In this document: positions 42,356 to 51,098 of the stretch, piece after piece | Layout of the letters: the number at the start of each line of letters is the position of its first letter | Numbering within the stretch: position 1 is the first letter of the stretch | Assembly: GCF_041060425.1 (NCBI RefSeq) | Contig: NZ_JAULBC010000010.1 | Coordinates: forward strand, 156,456 to 220,455 | Direction: 5' to 3' | DNA from: Danxiaibacter flavus | GTDB taxonomy: Bacteria; Bacteroidota; Bacteroidia; Chitinophagales; Chitinophagaceae | Length of the DNA stretch: 64,000 nt | The notes under the pieces: model-generated | Told to the model about the DNA's origin: nothing | Databases searched by the model: none | What the model saw: only the letters and a program-made list of their open reading frames with translations | Position numbers and translations under genes: made by a program

Positions 42356-42979
42356 CTACCACGTCATCGCGTAAACAATAATATTCACACCAAATTTTGT
42401 GTTGTCTTCAGCCAGGAAGCGTTTGTTCCTGAAATCATAGTCCCACTCACAGCCATAATCTTTATTACTATAAAGCACACCAATGCGGCCATTTATTTCT
42501 ATAGCTTTTAAATAATCATGCACCAGGTCATCTCCCCATCCGTTGAGTTCAAATCCAGTGTTAGGCGGGCCTTTTTCGAAAGTAAAGAAGGAATGATAAA
42601 TGGGGTGATTGTTCGGAATTTTCTTTAAAGCTTTGGGACCGAAGAGCGCATCCATTTGCGATTCAAATGATTTCGCGAACAATCCGTCAATATCATGATT
42701 ACAGTCGTCAACAAAAACAAATCCACCATTTTGAACATACTTTTTGAAGTTGGCGGCTTCTTTTGAATCAAACTGGACCAGGCGGTGTCCACTCAGATAA
42801 CAGAACGGATAAGAAAAAATTTCATCTGAGGAAAGATCAATCACATTCTCTTGTGTATTTATAGGGATTGTTGTGTATTCCAGCAAAGAATTAAGAATAT
42901 TTGCGGGCATGCGCTGATCTGTATCCCAGTCGCCGGAACGGTATCTTAATCTTGTGAATGTAAATTTTGCTGCACTCAT
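42356..42979 (-). CDS. DUF4159 domain protein
   Basis: The 207-residue protein has no signal peptide. It shows the DUF4159 pattern FTFTRLRYRSGDWDTD, FCYLSGHRLVQFDSKEAANFKKYVQNGGFVFVDDCNHD and RIGVLYSNKDYGCEWDY, a glutamine-amidotransferase-like fold. DUF4159 proteins frequently accompany MoxR/BatA clusters, which fits the divergent neighbours here. No catalytic role is known to me. Confidence 0.85.
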   Translation of the reverse strand: MSAAKFTFTRLRYRSGDWDTDQRMPANILNSLLEYTTIPINTQENVIDLSSDEIFSYPFCYLSGHRLVQFDSKEAANFKKYVQNGGFVFVDDCNHDIDGLFAKSFESQMDALFGPKALKKIPNNHPIYHSFFTFEKGPPNTGFELNGWGDDLVHDYLKAIEINGRIGVLYSNKDYGCEWDYDFRNKRFLAEDNTKFGVNIIVYAMTW

Positions 42980-43225
42980 TGTCTGTTGGATAAAGATAAG
43001 CGGATAAAACTATACATCTTCACAAAGGCACGACCGTTAATCTTCATATGAAATCATTTTTTATATAAAGAGATGGCCGCTTACAAACCTTATTTTACCT
43101 ACCGGTTGTGTAATTTTTTTTAAGATGTTATGTTTATTTTTAATTTTCTGGCTTGAAAATCAGGCGTTGTCTATTTAATGACCTGTTTGTAATGAGAAAA
43201 ATTAATAACACACAAACCGCTTATC

Positions 43226-44224
43226 TTGATCACAAACGAAACATCCTTACAGGAACTGTTGCAAAAACTAACTCGGTTAAAAAAAGAGATACAGAAAGTT
43301 ATTGTGGGGCAGGATCACATAGTGGAGGAAATACTGGTGAGCCTTTTGGCTGGTGGTCATTGTTTGCTGGAGGGAGTTCCGGGGCTTGCAAAAACGCTTT
43401 TAGTGAGAACAATGGCTCAGGCGCTTCATTTATCCTTTAGAAGGGTACAATTTACGCCGGACCTGATGCCTACCGACATTCTCGGTACTGAGATCCTGGA
43501 GGAGGATCACGCAACCGGTAAGCGTTTTTTTAAATTCAACAAAGGTCCCCTGTTCGCCAACATTATCCTCGCTGATGAAATTAACAGAACGCCGCCTAAA
43601 ACACAATCAGCTTTGCTGGAAGCGATGCAGGAATTTGAGATAACATACGGCGGCAAGACATATCCGTTAGACAGACCTTTCTTCATTCTCGCAACACAAA
43701 ATCCTATCGAACAGGCTGGTACCTATCCATTACCAGAGGCACAATTGGACCGTTTTCTGCTGTATGTGAAAATTGGTTATCCAACAGCAGAAGAGGAAAC
43801 TGCGATCTTATCCAATACGACTGGTAATAAGAAAGCTGTTGTGGAAGCTGTTTTAGGCGCCGCGGAAATTCAGCAATTGCAAAGTCTTGTCAGGGATGTG
43901 AACATCAGTGATGAATTGGTTCAATACGTTGCCAATGTAATCCGCGCAACCCGACCTGATACAACCGAGGTAGCGTATGTAAAAGAATGGGTAAGATGGG
44001 GTGCGGGACCGCGTGCCGGACAAGCGTTGATACTTACAGCAAAAGCGCGTGCATTGTTCAAAGGACGTTATTCTGTTACAATGGATGACATTAAAGCGAT
44101 GGCCTATCCCGTATTAAGACATCGTATATTGATGAATTTTAAAGCGGATGCAGAGGGAATAAGCTCGGATAATGTGACGGAGAAACTGCTTACGACGATT
44201 AGGATAAACCCGGGATTGTCTTGA
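43226..44224 (+). CDS. MoxR family AAA+ ATPase
   Basis: The 332-residue ATPase has Walker A GVPGLAKT at 50-57 and Walker B IILADEINR (D117/E118). Further hallmarks are FTPDLMPTDILGTE, PPKTQSALLEAMQE and ILATQNPIEQAGTYPLPEAQLDRF. It probably acts as a chaperone-like activator of proteins with von Willebrand domains, here the DUF58 protein encoded next. The start is the TTG at 43226: an in-frame stop lies 30 bases upstream and no ATG precedes the Walker A region. Confidence 0.92.
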   Translation: MITNETSLQELLQKLTRLKKEIQKVIVGQDHIVEEILVSLLAGGHCLLEGVPGLAKTLLVRTMAQALHLSFRRVQFTPDLMPTDILGTEILEEDHATGKRFFKFNKGPLFANIILADEINRTPPKTQSALLEAMQEFEITYGGKTYPLDRPFFILATQNPIEQAGTYPLPEAQLDRFLLYVKIGYPTAEEETAILSNTTGNKKAVVEAVLGAAEIQQLQSLVRDVNISDELVQYVANVIRATRPDTTEVAYVKEWVRWGAGPRAGQALILTAKARALFKGRYSVTMDDIKAMAYPVLRHRILMNFKADAEGISSDNVTEKLLTTIRINPGLS

Positions 44225-44335
44225 CCGGAGGTCTTGACCAGGATTTATGGGATCAGTGGATTGACAGGATTGAAAACAATTTGATCAATGGATCAAAAGA
44301 GGAAACAAATTAATAACCAGTATATAACGCAAAAA

Positions 44336-44373
44336 GCTGAAAGCTAATAGCCGACAGCCAATAGCTCCCAGCC
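44336..44373. repeat. GCTNNNA heptamer tract abutting a start codon
   Basis: GCTGAAA, GCTAATA, GCCGACA, GCCAATA and GCTCCCA are followed by GCC and the ATG of the DUF58 gene. The rest of this 149-base gap holds GGATTNANN words of about 9-base period (44240-44275). Confidence 0.7.
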
Positions 44374-45261
44374 ATGAGTAACTTGCTACAACCGAAAGTA
44401 TTAATGTCCATCAAGGATCTGCAGTTGGCGGCGAAGACCACCATTGATGGATTTATGGCGGGTATTAACAAAAGCAATGTAAAAGGTACGGGGCTTGAAT
44501 TTAGTCAGTACAGAAGTTATCAGCCCGGTGATGATTTGCGTTGGCTGGACTGGAAGATGTTTGCGCGGTCCGATAGGTACTATATCCGTGAATCAGAAAT
44601 TGAGACAAGTATTTCTGTAAAGATCCTGATCGATGCAAGCAATTCAATGAAGCATTCTTGTGATGGCGTTAGCAAAATAGATTATGCACGCTATGCAGCA
44701 GCAGCTTTGGGCTACCTTGCAAATTTACAGGGCGATGCTATTGGCTTGTATGTCTTCCATGAAAATGACCTGTTTTCCTTAGCATCGCGAAAAGACCCTC
44801 AGCACATCACCCGGTTTTATCATGAACTGGAAAACCTGCAGCCTGCGGGAAAGTTCACGAGGGCCATCCATTACAAACACCTGTTTGCCGGCGAGCAAAA
44901 AAAGGAGTTGCTGATATTTATGACCGATTTTTACGAGCGTGATGGAGAAATATCAAAATTGCTCGATGTATTGTCTGCACTGCATCATGAAATAATTGTG
45001 TTTCACCTGGCTGCGGAAAATGAATTGAATTTTGATTTTGGCGGATATACAACATTACAGGATCTTGAGACAGGAGAAACAATCAATATTAATAGTGCCC
45101 GCCAGAAAAATGAATACATTGAAAAAATGAACAACCATCTTGCTGATTTGAGAATGCAGCAATTGGAAAAACATATATACTACAGCCTCATCAATATTAA
45201 CCAGCCGATGGAAAAAGTATTGAGGGATTTTTTACAACAACGACAAAAAATGTTCATATAA
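44374..45261 (+). CDS. DUF58 domain protein (von Willebrand-like)
   Basis: The 295-residue protein has the DUF58 signature KGTGLEFSQYRSYQPGDDLRWLDWKMFAR. It is followed by a vWA-type metal-site motif DASNSM and ELLIFMTDFYERDG. It works with MoxR ATPases. It is tightly followed by the BatA-like gene (1-base gap). Confidence 0.92.
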   Translation: MSNLLQPKVLMSIKDLQLAAKTTIDGFMAGINKSNVKGTGLEFSQYRSYQPGDDLRWLDWKMFARSDRYYIRESEIETSISVKILIDASNSMKHSCDGVSKIDYARYAAAALGYLANLQGDAIGLYVFHENDLFSLASRKDPQHITRFYHELENLQPAGKFTRAIHYKHLFAGEQKKELLIFMTDFYERDGEISKLLDVLSALHHEIIVFHLAAENELNFDFGGYTTLQDLETGETININSARQKNEYIEKMNNHLADLRMQQLEKHIYYSLININQPMEKVLRDFLQQRQKMFI

Positions 45262-45262
45262 C

Positions 45263-46750
45263 TTGCTTCAGTTTGCACAACCGATATGGCTCTATGCAAT
45301 TAGCGGAATTGCTGTTCCTATCGCGATACATTTATGGAATGTAAAGCAGGGCAAAACATTGCGTGTAGGAAGTATTGCACTGATTGAAGAAAGCTCCCGG
45401 CAAACGTCCCGTAATCTGAAGCTCACCGAACTTTTGTTGCTCGCACTGAGATGTTTATTAATCATTTTTTTGTCGCTACTGCTTGCTGGCCCGTTCTGGA
45501 CCACATCAGGCAATAAACATGGAAAGGGCTGGTTGTTGATTGAGCAAGATAACATGCAGCTGGCTTATCAACAATATCCGAATCTTATTGACTCGCTTAT
45601 ACGTGAAGGTTATGATTTTCATTTTCTCGATCATTCATTCAAAAAAGAAAAGTGGCCTGCAGCATTAAAGGAAGAATCAAGGACAGCTGCTATAAAGCAC
45701 AATTACTGGACCTTACTGCAAATGCTTGATGCAAATTTACCCGCCGGGGCGCAAGCATACATATTTGCGCCTAACCTGTTAAGGAATTTGGAAGGTCGCC
45801 GGCCAACACTAACACACGAAGTAAACTGGTTTCCTGTCCGGGGCAATCCGATTGATTCATTGCAGCTAATTGATGCCTGGACGAATGATGATAGTGTGCA
45901 CGTTATTATTGCAAGAAGCGGTGATTCTGCTCTAACATACAACCAAACAGTATTAGCTAATGATGAAGCTTCCGCGGAAGGGATACAAGTGCAAAAGAAT
46001 AATAATGCTATTGGTGTTTCACATCGCGAAAAGCATCTGATTGCAGATACTTCATCCATGATTATCACAGTATTTACGGATAAAAACAGAAGCGATGCCA
46101 ATTATATCATAGCCGCGTTGAAAGCCATTCAGTCATTTTCAAAAAAGAATATAAAGATTGAACTGGTAAGTGATGCCCGTAACCTTCCCGCATTTCAGCA
46201 TTGGTTGTTTTGGTTATCTGAAGCACCTGTGCCAAATACAAAAGCATTCGGTACTTTATTCCGGTACATATACGGAAACGAACAGTCCTTGCATTCCTGG
46301 ATTGAAACGGGAAACTACGATGCGGGAGATATTCAGTTACAAAAGAGGATTTTATTTGACGATGGGCAAAATGGAAACAGGGTAGTTTGGAAAGATGGTT
46401 ATGGTACGCCTTTACTTGTTGAAAGAAAGAACGGTGACGTCAATGCTTACGAATTTTATAGCAGATTCAATCCATCATGGAATAATCTTGGATGGAGCAA
46501 TACCTTTCCCGCTTTATTGATGGATCTACTTCTGGAAAAAGATATTATTAACACAAAGAACAAAACGGTTGATAACCGTGAAGTCGATCCGTCATTGTTG
46601 CAGTTTAGAGCTGTAAAAAATGAGGGCAATAAAAGTAGTGTGATGACAGAATCAGCAGATCTTTCAAAACTGGCATGGCTGATTATTAGTGTATTGTTTT
46701 TATTGGAAAGATGGTTTTCATTACGCACTAAAAAAGTTGTTGTTGGTTAA
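45263..46750 (+). CDS. BatA N-terminal domain membrane protein
   Basis: A TTG-initiated 495-residue protein begins with the BatA/aerotolerance N-terminal domain (FAQPIWLYAISGIAVPIAIHLWNVKQGKTLRVGSIALI) and a second membrane helix (LLLLALRCLLIIFLSLLLAGPFW). A large periplasmic portion and a C-terminal membrane helix near 475-490 follow. No intact MIDAS motif is visible in the middle. It ends in a TAATG overlap with the next gene. Confidence 0.85.
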   Translation: MLQFAQPIWLYAISGIAVPIAIHLWNVKQGKTLRVGSIALIEESSRQTSRNLKLTELLLLALRCLLIIFLSLLLAGPFWTTSGNKHGKGWLLIEQDNMQLAYQQYPNLIDSLIREGYDFHFLDHSFKKEKWPAALKEESRTAAIKHNYWTLLQMLDANLPAGAQAYIFAPNLLRNLEGRRPTLTHEVNWFPVRGNPIDSLQLIDAWTNDDSVHVIIARSGDSALTYNQTVLANDEASAEGIQVQKNNNAIGVSHREKHLIADTSSMIITVFTDKNRSDANYIIAALKAIQSFSKKNIKIELVSDARNLPAFQHWLFWLSEAPVPNTKAFGTLFRYIYGNEQSLHSWIETGNYDAGDIQLQKRILFDDGQNGNRVVWKDGYGTPLLVERKNGDVNAYEFYSRFNPSWNNLGWSNTFPALLMDLLLEKDIINTKNKTVDNREVDPSLLQFRAVKNEGNKSSVMTESADLSKLAWLIISVLFLLERWFSLRTKKVVVG

Positions 46751-48879
46751 TGAGCAGAGCTGTAAACCATATCATCCCCTCATTGCAAAAAAGGTGGAAA
46801 GCATCCGGGCTTATTCTGAATGCGTTTATTAGCCTCACGATTGCGGTGGTAATTATTGCGATCGTATTTGTTTTTAAACATCTTTCATTGTGGTGGTTGC
46901 TTCCTGCATGGATTGCCTGCTTTGCAGGCAGTTTATTTTTGCACAGGAAATGGCAGGTAAGTGAAACAGACGTAGTGGTTCATTTAAATACGATCTATCC
47001 GCAATTAGAAGCAAGTGTAAACCTTTTGCTGAAGCCGGAAAACGAGCGCAATGTTTTAGAGAACTTCCAGGTTGAAAAGCTGAACAGTGCATTGGGAAAT
47101 GTTGATATTAAAAATCCTTTTCTCAAAAAAATCCGTTCTGCTATTGTTGCTTTGATTGCTGCGTTGATTGCTTTTTTTCTCATTGTATACATAAAGCCAT
47201 TACGACCTGGAGCCAAAGTAAATCATACTATAAAAAATCAGCCTGCAGAAGGCGAAAGGTCATTGCCTGCCATTCGTGATGTGCATGTGATGATCACGCC
47301 ACCATCCTATACTAAAAAAGCGAATACTAACCAGGCATCATGGAACATTGTTGCTGAACAGAATGCAGCCGTAGAATGGAACATAAAAACAAATCTTCCG
47401 GTTGAAAAAGTTCAATTGATTTTTGATGATTCAGCGGTGTTTAATTTGTCATCTGCAGTCAATGATAAACTCACCTGGAAGGGAAGCAAAACAATCACAA
47501 GGCCGGGATTTTACCAGGTTAAGCTGAACGGTCAGCTATCTGATCTGTACAAAATTGAAATGGTAAAAGATCAACCGCCGGTTATTGTTGTTAAATCACC
47601 CAAACCGTCTACCGTAATTGATTATGGCGAACCGGCGAAAATAGAAGTGAATGCATCAATTACCGATGACTATGGTATTCAGCAGCGATATATAATGGCA
47701 ACGGTTGCAAGTGGTAGTGGTGAAGCCGTAAAATTTAAAGAGCAGAAGATTGGGTTGCAGTATGTATCAGGTGCAAAAGCAAATGACATAAAGCTGCCTG
47801 TTACATTGCCATCATTAGGTATGCAGCCTGGTGATGAGTTGTATTTCTACATAGCAGCAACTGATAATAATAACCAGGAGAGCCGTTCGGATGTTTATAT
47901 CATAACACTTGCCGACACCGCGCAGCTGATGAGTTTGGATATAACGATCAACGCTTCTGATGTAAAGCCCGAATTTTTCAGAAGTGAAAGGCAGATCATT
48001 ATTGAGACGGAACAATTGCTTCGTGAAAGAGATACGATTAGTGAAACAGCATTTAAAAACAGAAGTAATGATCTTGGTATTGATCAAAAATTACTTCGTT
48101 TGCGATACGGAAAATTTTTGGGTGAAGAATCCGAAGGAAATATCGGAGAGGCCCACGACGACCATGATGAGCATGACCATGCTGAGACTGGGCAGTTTGG
48201 TAATGCCGCGGAAATACTGGATCAATTCTCACACAAACATGATATAGCGGAAGATGCGACATTTTTTGATCCCGAAACAAAAAAACAGTTGAAGGCAACG
48301 CTTGCAGAAATGTGGAACGCAGAGTTAAGGTTGCGTACATTCAAGCCTGCAGAAGCATTGCCATTCGCCTATAAGGCACTGCGATTGCTGAAAGATCTTC
48401 AACAGAAATCAAGAGTATATGTGGGGAAAACAAATATTAAAACACCGCCGCTGCAAAAGGAAAAACGACTGTCCGGAGATCTCAGTGGCATTGCGTCCCC
48501 TGAACTTCAAAGAAATAATGAGAAGCTAGTTAGTGAAGCGGATGTTTTCAAAGAGTCATTAGGCGTGCTGGAGCAACTAAAGACAGATCTTGTGGTATCT
48601 ACCGGCGAGTTGGAATTATTACTTAGAGCAAGTGCAGGTTTGAGTAGGCATGCTGCGTCTAACCCTACCGGGTTTATGCATGCCCTGCAGTCAATGAAAA
48701 ATATTACGATCAGTCTTGAAACAGGCAAAGCAATATCTAACAATGACATTGTTGTGGTGCAGAAGACATTGTATGAAATTATTCCTGCTCCGGCGAGGCG
48801 CCCGCGACAGGCGGGCAAAGGCGCAGACTTTTCACTCTCGGATACATATTTTAATAACCTGCAAAAACAACAGCATTAA
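46750..48879 (+). CDS. DUF4175-like membrane protein with His-rich segment
   Basis: The 709-residue protein has three N-terminal membrane helices (to about residue 155), periplasmic Ig-like parts (VHVMITPPSYTKKANT) and a helical C-terminus, as in DUF4175-like proteins of MoxR clusters. Two oddities stand out. An EAHDDHDEHDHAE segment around 470 could bind metal. Near the C-terminus, RRPRQAGKG is encoded by a GC-rich palindrome (about 48799-48817, GCCCGC and GCGGGC), which looks like a small repeat insertion. It is coupled to both neighbours by TAATG overlaps. Confidence 0.7.
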   Translation: MSRAVNHIIPSLQKRWKASGLILNAFISLTIAVVIIAIVFVFKHLSLWWLLPAWIACFAGSLFLHRKWQVSETDVVVHLNTIYPQLEASVNLLLKPENERNVLENFQVEKLNSALGNVDIKNPFLKKIRSAIVALIAALIAFFLIVYIKPLRPGAKVNHTIKNQPAEGERSLPAIRDVHVMITPPSYTKKANTNQASWNIVAEQNAAVEWNIKTNLPVEKVQLIFDDSAVFNLSSAVNDKLTWKGSKTITRPGFYQVKLNGQLSDLYKIEMVKDQPPVIVVKSPKPSTVIDYGEPAKIEVNASITDDYGIQQRYIMATVASGSGEAVKFKEQKIGLQYVSGAKANDIKLPVTLPSLGMQPGDELYFYIAATDNNNQESRSDVYIITLADTAQLMSLDITINASDVKPEFFRSERQIIIETEQLLRERDTISETAFKNRSNDLGIDQKLLRLRYGKFLGEESEGNIGEAHDDHDEHDHAETGQFGNAAEILDQFSHKHDIAEDATFFDPETKKQLKATLAEMWNAELRLRTFKPAEALPFAYKALRLLKDLQQKSRVYVGKTNIKTPPLQKEKRLSGDLSGIASPELQRNNEKLVSEADVFKESLGVLEQLKTDLVVSTGELELLLRASAGLSRHAASNPTGFMHALQSMKNITISLETGKAISNNDIVVVQKTLYEIIPAPARRPRQAGKGADFSLSDTYFNNLQKQQH

Positions 48880-50600
48880 TGATGCAATGGAAATATATCG
48901 TGCTGGTGATCTGCTTATTATCTGCATCGTTTCTTTTTTGGAAAGAACTGCGCAGGGATAATAAGGCAAGATTATTTTGGCGGTTATTAGCATCAGCCGT
49001 TGCTGTAAGTAGTTTATACTTTCTAGCTGTTCCGTTAAAAACGCGGTCCGCCCGGACCGGACATAAAGAGGAGGCCGTTATACTCACCAACGGTTTCAGT
49101 AAGGATAGTTTAAACGCCTTTCTTCAACAAAAGAAGACAATTCCCGTATACCCCGTTAGAGAATACCTGGCAGGAAATCACCCGGCTGGAAAACTGTTTG
49201 TTTTTGGCGATGGCTTGTTAAAAGAAGAATGGCAACAGCTTAGTGCTTCATCTGTCGAGTTTCATCCATCTCCAGTGCCCTTTGGTATTATCGATGCCCA
49301 CTGGAACAAAAACGTCACAAATGGAAGCCCGTTAGTTATTCAGGGCACATTCAATAACAATTCATCACAAACTGTGCGCATCGCGCTCGAAGGTTTTGGA
49401 AAGGTGCTGGATACAGTTGAGTTATCTCCCCAAAAAAGAGCAACGTTTGAATTAAAGACTGTTCCTCTTCAACGGGGAAAAGCTGTTTTAGCTTTGCGTT
49501 TTGTGAATGGAAAAGATACAGTTCGCGAGCCAGTGCCATTTGAGGTTATCGGGTCCGGCAGATTACGCGTATTAGTGCTGGCATCTGCCCCCGGTTTTGA
49601 AAATCGCTTTCTTACCAACTGGCTGATTGATAATGGTTATACCGCCGTTACACGGACAACTATCAGTAAGAATAAATTTCAACAAAGCTTTCTGGATACT
49701 AACAAGATAAACTTGAACTCGATTACCAGCAGCCTGCTCAATGGCTTTGATATCTTATTAGCTGATGGAACAGCCCTCGAAAATCTTACTTCGAGTGAGT
49801 TAAACGCTGTCAAACAACACGTTGCTGAAAATGGGATGGGGTTGATTATTCAGGCTGACACGTTAACCAATAAGGATGCTTTTTATAAGACAGCTTTCTC
49901 TTTTGCTGCATCTAACAATCACAATAAACAGTCAGTTATTTTGCGAGGACCTGATATGGAATTTTTGCCTGCGCTTTCTATTGAACAACCATTACATCTC
50001 AAGCCGGTTGCCAATGTGCAGACCCTTATATCGGATAAGGATAATAATATATTTTCTGCCGCAAGCTTGTATGGAGAAGGTAAAATTTTATTCAGCACGG
50101 TGCCTGGCACATATAACTGGATGCTGTCAGGCAATGCAAGCGATTATGCCCGCTATTGGTCCGTACTGCTGGAAAATGCTGTAGGAAGAAAAACTGAAAC
50201 TATTTCGTATAACATAAATGGTCTTCCGTTAGTGAATGAACCGGTCAACATCCGTGCCTTTTCGGAGGATCAACCACAGCCACGGTCTGCAGGACAATTT
50301 ATTGCATGGCGGCAGGATCCTGTTGCCTTATTCAAATGGGATGGCAATTACTGGCCATTAAAAGCAGGCTGGCAAAATGTAGATGGTTTTAAATGGTATG
50401 CATATGACAGCGCAGATTGGAAGAACGTTCAAAGACAAAGACGAATGAATGAAAGCTATGAATACCTCTCTTCATTTAAGGAACAATCAATAACACCAGA
50501 GAACAATGAGGAAGAAAGAGATGCAATACCGGCTCTTTTTATCTGGAGCCTGTTTGTTGTATGTTGCATATTTCTTTGGATTGAGGGCAAGCTTTTCTAA
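48879..50600 (+). CDS. Membrane-anchored protein, last gene of the MoxR cluster
   Basis: The 573-residue protein has two N-terminal helices (YIVLVICLLSASFLFW and LLASAVAVSSLYFLAV), a large extracytoplasmic region and a C-terminal helix (IPALFIWSLFVVCCIFLWIEG). The middle segment (SRPLRVLVLASAPGFENRFLTNWL-like GSGRLRVLVLASAPGFE) resembles the glutamine-amidotransferase-like domain of vWA/BatA partner proteins. No catalytic residues are obvious. A short CGGTCC/GGACCG palindrome at 49044-49059 lies within the coding sequence. Confidence 0.65.
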   Translation: MMQWKYIVLVICLLSASFLFWKELRRDNKARLFWRLLASAVAVSSLYFLAVPLKTRSARTGHKEEAVILTNGFSKDSLNAFLQQKKTIPVYPVREYLAGNHPAGKLFVFGDGLLKEEWQQLSASSVEFHPSPVPFGIIDAHWNKNVTNGSPLVIQGTFNNNSSQTVRIALEGFGKVLDTVELSPQKRATFELKTVPLQRGKAVLALRFVNGKDTVREPVPFEVIGSGRLRVLVLASAPGFENRFLTNWLIDNGYTAVTRTTISKNKFQQSFLDTNKINLNSITSSLLNGFDILLADGTALENLTSSELNAVKQHVAENGMGLIIQADTLTNKDAFYKTAFSFAASNNHNKQSVILRGPDMEFLPALSIEQPLHLKPVANVQTLISDKDNNIFSAASLYGEGKILFSTVPGTYNWMLSGNASDYARYWSVLLENAVGRKTETISYNINGLPLVNEPVNIRAFSEDQPQPRSAGQFIAWRQDPVALFKWDGNYWPLKAGWQNVDGFKWYAYDSADWKNVQRQRRMNESYEYLSSFKEQSITPENNEEERDAIPALFIWSLFVVCCIFLWIEGKLF

Positions 50601-50628
50601 GGGTTGGTAATTCAATGCCGTTTAGTTA

Positions 50629-51036
50629 AGCATACATCGTCAACTTTGGGAGATGTCTCCTCTCGTGCCAATGACAGATTTGTCTGTAGGCGGGCATTTG
50701 GAGCCTTTTTATCTGCGTTGTGCCGCGCTGAGTAACTGGTTGTTGCCAGTACTTAATGGCAATTATTATTACACTGAGAAACAGCCGGAGAAGAAGCATA
50801 GTTACACAGAGACTTTGCGATGGAGATCTGTCATCTCATTTTGATTGTGTATAGTACATGTTTTAGTCGACATGACGATGATTGCTCATCAGCAAAAGAA
50901 ATTGAAGCAGTACTAATGACCAGTAACAAATAGTGGTAGAAACTGCACTCGCATCGTCACCTCGACGCAGGAGAGGTCTCCCGAACATGATTCTGTTAAA
51001 TTTTGTATTGGGCTATAAAACTTAGGCCTGTTTAGT
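50629..51036. repeat. Solitary, interrupted copy of the 190-bp array unit
   Basis: The left part (CAACTTTGGGAGATGTCTCC, 50642-50661) and the right part (from TCGACATGACGATGATTGCT near 50867 to CGCAGGAGAGGTCTCCCGAA and the GTTAAATTTTGT tail) match units of the array at 62307. They are separated by about 200 unrelated bases, which carry ATGACAGAT near their left and ATCTGTCAT near their right end. I see no gene in this gap. Confidence 0.75.
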
Positions 51037-51088
51037 TATTCAATCCCACTGAAACAACGCATGATGAGGTGCTCAGTGGGATTGAATA
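51037..51088. repeat. Inverted repeat, 16-base arms
   Basis: TATTCAATCCCACTGA and its exact complement enclose 20 bases, 10 bases after the stop of the DUF885 gene. It could be a terminator, but the T run is poor. Confidence 0.7.
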
Positions 51089-51098
51089 TTGTTGAACA

